Notes under the pieces: generated by a model | What the model was told of the DNA's origin: nothing | The model's database searches: none | The model's input: the letters and a program-made list of their open reading frames with translations, nothing else | Made by a program: the position numbers and the translations under genes | NCBI GenBank assembly: GCA_029261655.1 | Contig: JAJDAY010000017.1 | Span: 124,001-188,000, forward strand | From: Nitrospinaceae bacterium | Lineage (GTDB): Bacteria; Nitrospinota; Nitrospinia; Nitrospinales; VA-1 | DNA length: 64,000 nt | Direction: 5' to 3' | In this document: in pieces, positions 58,453 through 64,000 of the stretch | Position numbering within the stretch: position 1 is the stretch's first letter | Layout of the letters: each line of letters starts with the position of its first letter

Positions 58453-60954
58453 TTATTTCACCACGATATTGACCAGTTTTCCAGGGACCACAATGACTTT
58501 CCTGATTTCCTTCTCACCGATGAATTCCTGAATTTTGGAACTTGCGAGCGAATGCGATTTTATATCGTCACCGCTCATGGCGGCAGGCACTGTGATTTTA
58601 TCCCTCACTTTACCATTGACCTGAATCACGATCAATATTTCATCCGCCTGAATCAGCGCGTCCAGGTGAACGGGCCAGCGGATTTCCCCGACACGTTGAT
58701 CGGGATTGAGTCTGGAACCGATCTCTTCGGTTATGTGCGGCGCGAAGGGAGAAAGCAGAATGACCAAAGATTCGATGGCTTCCTTGACAATGCTTTGAGC
58801 CTCGGCGTTTTTATTATCCGTTTGATTCCACCACTCCCTGAACGTATACAGATGATTGACCAGTTCCATGCAGGCGGATATCGCGGTGTTGAATTGAGTG
58901 CGATTCTGGATGTCCTCCGTCACCCGTTTGATGGTGATGTGGGTTTTCCGGCGCAATCCTTTTAGTTCTTTTAAAAGGGGAGCGGACGGGTCCGGTGGCG
59001 GAGGGGCGGATTTTATTTCCGGCAAAAACTCCAGGCAAATCCGCCACACCCTTTTTAGAAAACGAAAACAACCTTCCACCCCCTGATCGCTCCAGTCCAG
59101 ATCCTTGACGGGAGGGGCGGCGAATAAAATAAAAAGCCTTGCGGTATCCGCGCCATAGTTTTTGATGATGTCGTCCGGGTCCACCACATTGCCTTTCGAC
59201 TTGGACATTTTAGTCCCGCCCTTGATGACCATCCCCTGAGTGAGCAGATTGGCGAACGGTTCAGGGGTTTCTATCCGGCCCAGGTCTTTCAAGACGAGGT
59301 GAAAGAACCGGGAATACAAAAGATGCAGGATGGCGTGCTCAATGCCGCCGACGTATTGGTCCACCGGCATCCAGTAATTTGCGTTTTCAGGATCGAAGGG
59401 TTGTGTGTCATCACGCGGGGAGGTGAAGCGGTCGAAATACCAGGAAGAACAAACGAAGGTGTCCAGCGTGTCGGTCTCCCTTTTGGCGGGCCGGTCGCAT
59501 TTCGGGCAAGGGGTGTTTGTGAAATCCGGCAAGGATTTCAGGGGCGACTGACCTTGATCGCCCAATTGGGCGTCGATTGGCAGTTCCACCGGAAGCTGGT
59601 CGTAGGGGACCGGCACAATACCGCAGTCATCACAGTGGACGACGGGGATCGGGGTCCCCCAGTAGCGTTGCCGGGAGACGCCCCAGTCGCGTAATTTGTA
59701 ATTGACCGTGGCCTGGCCGATGTTTTCCGTTTTCAGGTACGCGCATACTTTCTTGATGCCTTCTTTGCCGATAAGACCGTCAAAGGGGCCGGAGTGGACC
59801 ATCGTCCCTTCATCTTTATACGCTTCGGTCATCGTGGCCGCATCGAGGTCGCCGTTTTTGGGTTGAATGACGACCTGGACGGGCAGATCGTATTTGCGCG
59901 CAAAATCAAGATCGCGCTGGTCGTGCGCCGGGACAGACATGATGGCGCCGGTGCCGTATTCCATCAACACGAAATTGGCGGTCCAGACCGGGATCTCTTT
60001 TCCCGTGAGCGGGTTGACCGCATAGGCTCCGGTGAAAACGCCCTGCTTGTCTCCGGTTTCGCTGGTGCGCTCTATTTTGTCTTCGCCCGCGACTTTGGCG
60101 AGAAAAGCTTCTACAAATGGCTCCTGATCGGTTCCTTTAGAAAGCGATTTTGTTAAAGGATGTTCAGGAGATAAAACCATGAAAGTGGCGCCGTACAGCG
60201 TGTCGGGTCGGGTGGTGAAAATTTTGATAACGGCGTCATTGCCTGTCACCCTAAAATCCACCTCGGCGCCATAGCTTTTGCCGATCCAGTTTTTTTGCAT
60301 GGTGATGACTCTCTCCGGCCAGCCGCCTTCCAGATGTTTCAGGCCGTCCAATAACCGGTCCGCGTACTCGGTGATCTTGAAGAACCAGGCTTCCTGCTGT
60401 TTCTGCTGGACAGGGTTGTCGCATCGCCAGCAACAGTCGTCGACCACCTGCTCGTTGGCTAAAACGGTGTGACAGGCGGCGCACCAGTTCACCGTGGCGG
60501 TTTTTCGAAACGCCAGGCCTTTCTCTAAAAATTGCAGAAAGCACCACTGATTCCAGCGGTAATATTCCGGTCGACAGGTGGCGATTTCACGGTCCCAATC
60601 ATAACTGAAGCCCAGACGCTTGATCTGTTTGCGCATGGAACGGATATTTTCAAACGTCCACCTGGCCGGATGGCTTTTGTTTTGTATGGCCGCGTTTTCC
60701 GCCGGCATGCCAAACGCGTCCCATCCCAAAGGGTGCAAAACGTTATAACCCTGCATGCGTTTGAACCGGGCGATGGCATCGCCGATGGCGTAATTACGCA
60801 CATGGCCCATGTGGATTCTTCCTGAGGGATAGGGAAACATTTCCAACAGATAAAACTTTTTTCTGGACGGGTCGCTCTCGACCTTGAACGTGTCGTCCTC
60901 TTCCCAGATTTTTTGCCACTTCTCTTCTATCGATTTAAAGTCGTAAGACTGCAT
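58453..60954 (-). CDS. leuS: Leucyl-tRNA synthetase
   Basis: 833 residues. HMGH of the class I signature at 48-51 ([15 protein letters not shown]), the CP1 editing domain (about 220-410, with [20 protein letters not shown]), KMSKSKGN near 581, and the C-terminal anticodon and LeuRS-specific domains with [16 protein letters not shown] zinc knuckle with Cys pairs is seen around 155-180. It starts with ATG and is the first gene of leuS-lptE-holA. Confidence 0.97.
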   Translation of the reverse strand: MQSYDFKSIEEKWQKIWEEDDTFKVESDPSRKKFYLLEMFPYPSGRIHMGHVRNYAIGDAIARFKRMQGYNVLHPLGWDAFGMPAENAAIQNKSHPARWTFENIRSMRKQIKRLGFSYDWDREIATCRPEYYRWNQWCFLQFLEKGLAFRKTATVNWCAACHTVLANEQVVDDCCWRCDNPVQQKQQEAWFFKITEYADRLLDGLKHLEGGWPERVITMQKNWIGKSYGAEVDFRVTGNDAVIKIFTTRPDTLYGATFMVLSPEHPLTKSLSKGTDQEPFVEAFLAKVAGEDKIERTSETGDKQGVFTGAYAVNPLTGKEIPVWTANFVLMEYGTGAIMSVPAHDQRDLDFARKYDLPVQVVIQPKNGDLDAATMTEAYKDEGTMVHSGPFDGLIGKEGIKKVCAYLKTENIGQATVNYKLRDWGVSRQRYWGTPIPVVHCDDCGIVPVPYDQLPVELPIDAQLGDQGQSPLKSLPDFTNTPCPKCDRPAKRETDTLDTFVCSSWYFDRFTSPRDDTQPFDPENANYWMPVDQYVGGIEHAILHLLYSRFFHLVLKDLGRIETPEPFANLLTQGMVIKGGTKMSKSKGNVVDPDDIIKNYGADTARLFILFAAPPVKDLDWSDQGVEGCFRFLKRVWRICLEFLPEIKSAPPPPDPSAPLLKELKGLRRKTHITIKRVTEDIQNRTQFNTAISACMELVNHLYTFREWWNQTDNKNAEAQSIVKEAIESLVILLSPFAPHITEEIGSRLNPDQRVGEIRWPVHLDALIQADEILIVIQVNGKVRDKITVPAAMSGDDIKSHSLASSKIQEFIGEKEIRKVIVVPGKLVNIVVK

Positions 60955-61084
60955 GCCAACAAACCCTCGTGGTTTTAGAAAAAAGACATAGTAGCAAAAA
61001 CGGTGGATTAAATCAGCGCGATAAAAAACCCCGGATAAGGAAAATTCTTAGTTGCCAGGCCATTCTCCGATATAATGCCGGACC

Positions 61085-62512
61085 ATGACCGAACTCACCG
61101 CAGTCATCGGAACGGTTTTCATTTTATATGTCCTCTTGATGCTGGGAATAGGGTTCGTGACCTCCAGAAGCACCCGTTCCCCCGCCGATTTTTTCCTGGC
61201 CGACCGCTCGCTCAAAGCCTGGGTCACGGCCATTTCCTCGACCGCCAGTTCCGAGAGTGCCTGGGCGGTGCTGGGGACCGTGGGCCTGGCCTATAAAGAC
61301 GGGCTGTCGGCCCTGTGGTTTTTGCCAGGTTGCCTGCTGGGGTATGCGATCAACTGGTTTCTCATCGCTGAAAAACTACGCAAACATTCCCAGGAAGAAG
61401 GCGCTCTCACGGTTCCCGACTACCTCGAAGCCCATTTCAAGGACACCTCCAATATTCTCAGGGTCATTTCCGTGGCGATCATCTTCGCCTGCATGATGGC
61501 CTACGTTGCCGCCCAATTCACCGCGATTGGAAAAACCTTCGACGCAATCTTCGGAGTTCCGCATTTTTTAAGCATTTCAGTGGGCGGTGCCATTGTGATT
61601 CTTTACACCATGATGGGCGGGTTCCGCGCAGTGGTGTGGACGGATTTTATTCAAGGGTTGATCATGGTCCTGGGCATCGCCCTTCTGGCATCGGTCGCTG
61701 TTTGGCATCTGGGCGGATGGGGCGGCATGGTGGAGAAAGTCCAGCAGGCGTCGCCAGACACCCTGGACTGGATGGGTGGAAAAACCACCGCCGCGTTTTT
61801 TGGGTCGCTGGTGGGGCTATTGGGAATCGGTCTGGGCTACCCCGGTCAGCCACACGTCATCACCCGCTACATGGCGGCAAAGGACACGAAAACCATCGAG
61901 GTCGGCGCGTGGATCGCGATTTCCTGGGGACTCATCATTTACATTTCGGCGATCGTTTTGGGAATCGCCGGCAACGCCCTGTTTCCGGGTCTTGCTGACC
62001 CTGAGCACTTATTCCCGAAGGCGGCGGAGATGTTATTGCCCAAAGTGGCGACGGCGGTGGTATTGACAGGGGTGCTTGCGGCCATCATGTCCACGGTGTC
62101 CGCCCAGATCATCGTCGCCGCTTCCACGGTGGCGCACGATGTTTACACGAAAATCCTCAGGCGCACCCTGTCCAATGAAAAAATAATCAGGGTCAGCCGA
62201 ATCACGATTCTGCTTCTGGGCCTTGGGGCGATGGCCGTCGCTCTGATGGAAACACGGGTGATTTTCTGGTTCGTGCTGTTCGCCTGGTCGGGCCTTGGGG
62301 CGAGTTTCGGTCCGGTGATTTTGTTCACCCTGTATTCTAAAAACGTCACGATCCAGGGCGCGGTCGCGGGTATGCTCACGGGTTTTTTCACCACCGTTGT
62401 CTGGAAAGTTTCGGGGTTGTCCGATGCGGTGGTCTACGAACTGGTGCCGGCCTTTTTATTTTCCAGCCTGGCTGTGTGGGGAGTGAGTAAAATAGGAAAG
62501 AACAAAAGATAG
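61085..62512 (+). CDS. putP: Sodium:solute symporter, PutP-like
   Basis: 475 residues with about 13 membrane helices. FFLADRSLKAWVTAISSTAS, ESAWAVLGTVGLAYKDGLSA, GALTVPDYLEAHF and SAQIIVAASTVAHDVYTKIL are the SSS-family motifs closest to Na+/proline symporters. The substrate is inferred and could be proline or another osmolyte. It is divergent from leuS, and followed by the inverted-repeat element. Confidence 0.85.
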   Translation: MTELTAVIGTVFILYVLLMLGIGFVTSRSTRSPADFFLADRSLKAWVTAISSTASSESAWAVLGTVGLAYKDGLSALWFLPGCLLGYAINWFLIAEKLRKHSQEEGALTVPDYLEAHFKDTSNILRVISVAIIFACMMAYVAAQFTAIGKTFDAIFGVPHFLSISVGGAIVILYTMMGGFRAVVWTDFIQGLIMVLGIALLASVAVWHLGGWGGMVEKVQQASPDTLDWMGGKTTAAFFGSLVGLLGIGLGYPGQPHVITRYMAAKDTKTIEVGAWIAISWGLIIYISAIVLGIAGNALFPGLADPEHLFPKAAEMLLPKVATAVVLTGVLAAIMSTVSAQIIVAASTVAHDVYTKILRRTLSNEKIIRVSRITILLLGLGAMAVALMETRVIFWFVLFAWSGLGASFGPVILFTLYSKNVTIQGAVAGMLTGFFTTVVWKVSGLSDAVVYELVPAFLFSSLAVWGVSKIGKNKR

Positions 62513-62841
62513 ATTGACCGCAAAGACGCAGAGAACGCAAAGGAAATATTGAAGACAAACAAACTTTATCCCTCCTCACCTTAATCCTCTCATCTTAAAG
62601 GTGAAAAAATTTAAACGAGCGATTTAAACGAGCGATAAGTAAAGGTTTATTCTAAGAAGTTCCTTATTTGGTTTTTTAAATTTTTAATAATTTAGGTGAT
62701 TTAGAGTTGGATTTATTTTTCCAGAACTCAAGGTAATAGTTCTAGATAATTAAATCAACAGGGCTTTTCAACTTTGGTTTTCTTTGCGTTCTCTGCGTCT
62801 TTGCGGTGAAAATTTGTTTTTCTTTTAAGCGTCTCAATAAA
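62513..62841. other. Intergenic region carrying an inverted-repeat-bounded element
   Basis: 329 bp between putP and waaA, which are convergent. Apart from the repeat element at 62517-62807, a short direct repeat (ATTTAAACGAGCG, twice in tandem around 62608-62634) is present. No coding frame of significance. The interior is AT-rich. Confidence 0.6.
62517..62807. repeat. 291-bp element with 26-bp perfect terminal inverted repeats
   Basis: Left arm 62517-62542 starts ACCGCAAAGACGCAGAGAAC and right arm 62782-62807 is its exact reverse complement. The interior is AT-rich with no gene. The structure resembles a non-autonomous mobile element or a paired repeat. I recall similar CGCAAAGACGCAGAGA-type words occurring repeatedly in many bacterial genomes, but that is memory and not a search. 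No obvious target-site duplication flanks the arms. Confidence 0.7.
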
Positions 62842-64000
62842 TTAATCTTTTAAAGTCGCCAGAATTAGTTCGGCCATGCGCCGGGACGCGCCTTGCTGGG
62901 ACTCGACCCAAGACGATGCTTTTTTTGCCAGTGTCGATTGCGTCGCTGAGTTTTCTAAAAGCGAGGCCATGACCTTCGTCATCTCCCCTGAGTCGTTCAC
63001 CGGAAAGGCCAGTTCCTTTTGTCTGAGTTCCTCTGCTGTCTGGCGAAAATTTTCGACATGGGGGCCATGCACGACAGGCACTCCCTGAGCGAGAGGCTCC
63101 ATGAGGCTGTGCCCGCCGCCTGGATAAATGAGGCTGTTGCCGACAAAGGCTGTGCTGGCGATGGCATACAGTTTTCCCAATTCGCCCATCGTGTCCAAAA
63201 GGATCACCGGGTTTTTTGAGGTTTCGGTGATGGCCGTGCGTTTGGTGAATGCAATTTTCCGGGTTCTTAAAAGCGATTCCACGGCTGAGACCCGTTCCAG
63301 CCGTCTCGGCGCCAGGATAAGAACAAGATCACTGAATTTCTTTTTTAAATTCTGATACACCTCCAGAATGATTTCCTCTTCCCCTTTGTGAGTGCTTCCT
63401 GCCACCCACACGGGGTTTGTCCCGGATAGGCTCAATTGGGCGCGAATTATTTTCCGTTCACTTTCAGGAAGCAGGACGAGCGCGTCTGATTTTGGGTCGC
63501 CCAACACCTGCAATCGGGAAGGGTCCACACCCAAAGATAAAAGAGCGTCTTTCCCGTCTTCGCTTTGCATGCCGAGGATGCTGAACCGATTGAACAAGTT
63601 TTTAGAAAAACTTCCCAATCGTCGGTAACTTTTTAACGAGCGCTGGGACAATCTGCCGTTAAAAAGTAACGCGGGTATTTTGCGCCGGGACAGCAGGTCG
63701 AGGAGACCGGGCCAGAACCCGGTATCCGTGACCACGAAACCATCGGGGCGGATGCGGTTCAGCGCGATCAGGGTGAAGGGCAGACAGTCGAGCGGATGAA
63801 ACATGATTCGATCGGCGAAGGAAGTTTTTTGCCGGGCCCCGTCATAACCTGAGTCGGTGGTGACGGAAACGACGAGGTTGATATCCGGTCGCTCCTCATG
63901 AATGATTTTCAGTACGGGGGCCACCGCCGTCACTTCTCCAAGAGACAACGCAAACACCCACAGGTTTTTTTTGGATGACGCGCATGACGGTTGGGGAACC
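62842..64000 (-). CDS. waaA: 3-Deoxy-D-manno-octulosonic-acid transferase (WaaA), 5' end cut by the window
   Basis: About 386 residues are visible and the frame stays open to the window edge: residues before the GTG at 63957 continue as SSKKNLWVFALSLGEVTAV, and the SLGE motif supplies the catalytic Glu, so the true start is outside. Further family phrases: VVSVTTDSGYDGA, LFNGRLSQRSLKSYRRLG, VAGSTHKGEEEIIL, LILAPRRLERVSAVE and the nucleotide-binding GNSLIYPGGGHSLMEPLAQG. The VTDTGFWPG segment differs from the usual E-x-E-x-WP. It transfers Kdo from CMP-Kdo to lipid A. It is convergent with putP. Confidence 0.88.
   Translation of the reverse strand, partial: VPQPSCASSKKNLWVFALSLGEVTAVAPVLKIIHEERPDINLVVSVTTDSGYDGARQKTSFADRIMFHPLDCLPFTLIALNRIRPDGFVVTDTGFWPGLLDLLSRRKIPALLFNGRLSQRSLKSYRRLGSFSKNLFNRFSILGMQSEDGKDALLSLGVDPSRLQVLGDPKSDALVLLPESERKIIRAQLSLSGTNPVWVAGSTHKGEEEIILEVYQNLKKKFSDLVLILAPRRLERVSAVESLLRTRKIAFTKRTAITETSKNPVILLDTMGELGKLYAIASTAFVGNSLIYPGGGHSLMEPLAQGVPVVHGPHVENFRQTAEELRQKELAFPVNDSGEMTKVMASLLENSATQSTLAKKASSWVESQQGASRRMAELILATLKD

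Noticed and set aside
1-64000. CRISPR arrays, tRNA or rRNA genes, transposases, phage genes
   Set aside because: I looked for regularly spaced repeats, cloverleaf-like GGTTCRANNCC segments and transposase or integrase motifs and found none that hold up.

Overview
The window is a chromosomal segment of a Gram-negative bacterium of moderate GC content. Outer-membrane biogenesis genes (an LptE-like lipoprotein, a Kdo transferase and a PilQ secretin), two type IV pilus loci and a complete-looking housekeeping set support this. The overall mixture (inositol-phosphate synthase fused to a cytidylyltransferase, heme and two-component genes, many conserved hypotheticals) makes me think of a marine Nitrospinota-like lineage, but that is an impression and not a demonstrated placement. 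I see no tRNA, rRNA, CRISPR array, phage or insertion sequence. Both window edges cut genes: a MarR-like 3' end at the left and waaA at the right.

Layout. 1-1302: a regulator tail and a saccharopine-dehydrogenase-like oxidoreductase. 1855-9267: a four-gene block that looks like surface-glycan work (a glycosidase-fold/GT2 fusion, an MsbA-like ABC exporter, an APH-fold kinase, an LtaS-like membrane phosphotransferase), closed by a strong terminator. 9335-12866: two divergent genes for activated inositol chemistry (an inositol-1-phosphate synthase fused to a CTP:inositol-1-P cytidylyltransferase, and a CDP-alcohol phosphotransferase carrying a degenerate nucleotidyltransferase domain). 12936-19660: nagZ, a KS-alpha-like ketosynthase with a DUF1318 lipoprotein, two uncharacterised genes and miaB.

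20089-32853: type IV pilus assembly, consisting of a small XRE regulator, pilMNOPQ-aroB, and a minor-pilin operon (FimT/PilV/PilX/PilW-like) with unusually large PilX and PilW proteins. 41951-42859: two paralogous major-type pilins. All three pilus transcription units are preceded by a TTGG-N8-TTGC[AT] element, the sigma-54 -24/-12 signature, so they probably form one sigma-54 regulon.

33190-41522: an aldehyde dehydrogenase, a PilZ protein, a truncated globin, an MBL hydrolase, an ADP-ribosylglycohydrolase-fold protein that has lost its metal ligands, a fused LapA-LapB protein, a DksA-type zinc finger protein, rsfS and nadD. 43046-52156: nadB (apparently leaderless), ftsK, a periplasmic retropepsin-like protease, an SGNH-like protein, plsC, a gamma-carbonic anhydrase, an MTAP/PNP-family phosphorylase, a rhodanese and a TPR protein. 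52175-56021: a minus-strand signalling cluster (phospho-acceptor-less receiver, tandem Tll0287-type heme protein, REC-histidine kinase, Rcp1-like regulator). 56590-64000: rpsT, holA-lptE-leuS, a PutP-like symporter, a 291-bp inverted-repeat-bounded intergenic element and partial waaA.

Most interesting: the rearranged inositol-nucleotide pathway beside the glycan block, the adhesin-like PilW and enlarged PilP, the dead-looking ARH protein, the heme/pseudo-receiver signalling cluster, and the leaderless nadB promoter. All functional assignments are from motif recognition by eye; no database search was run.
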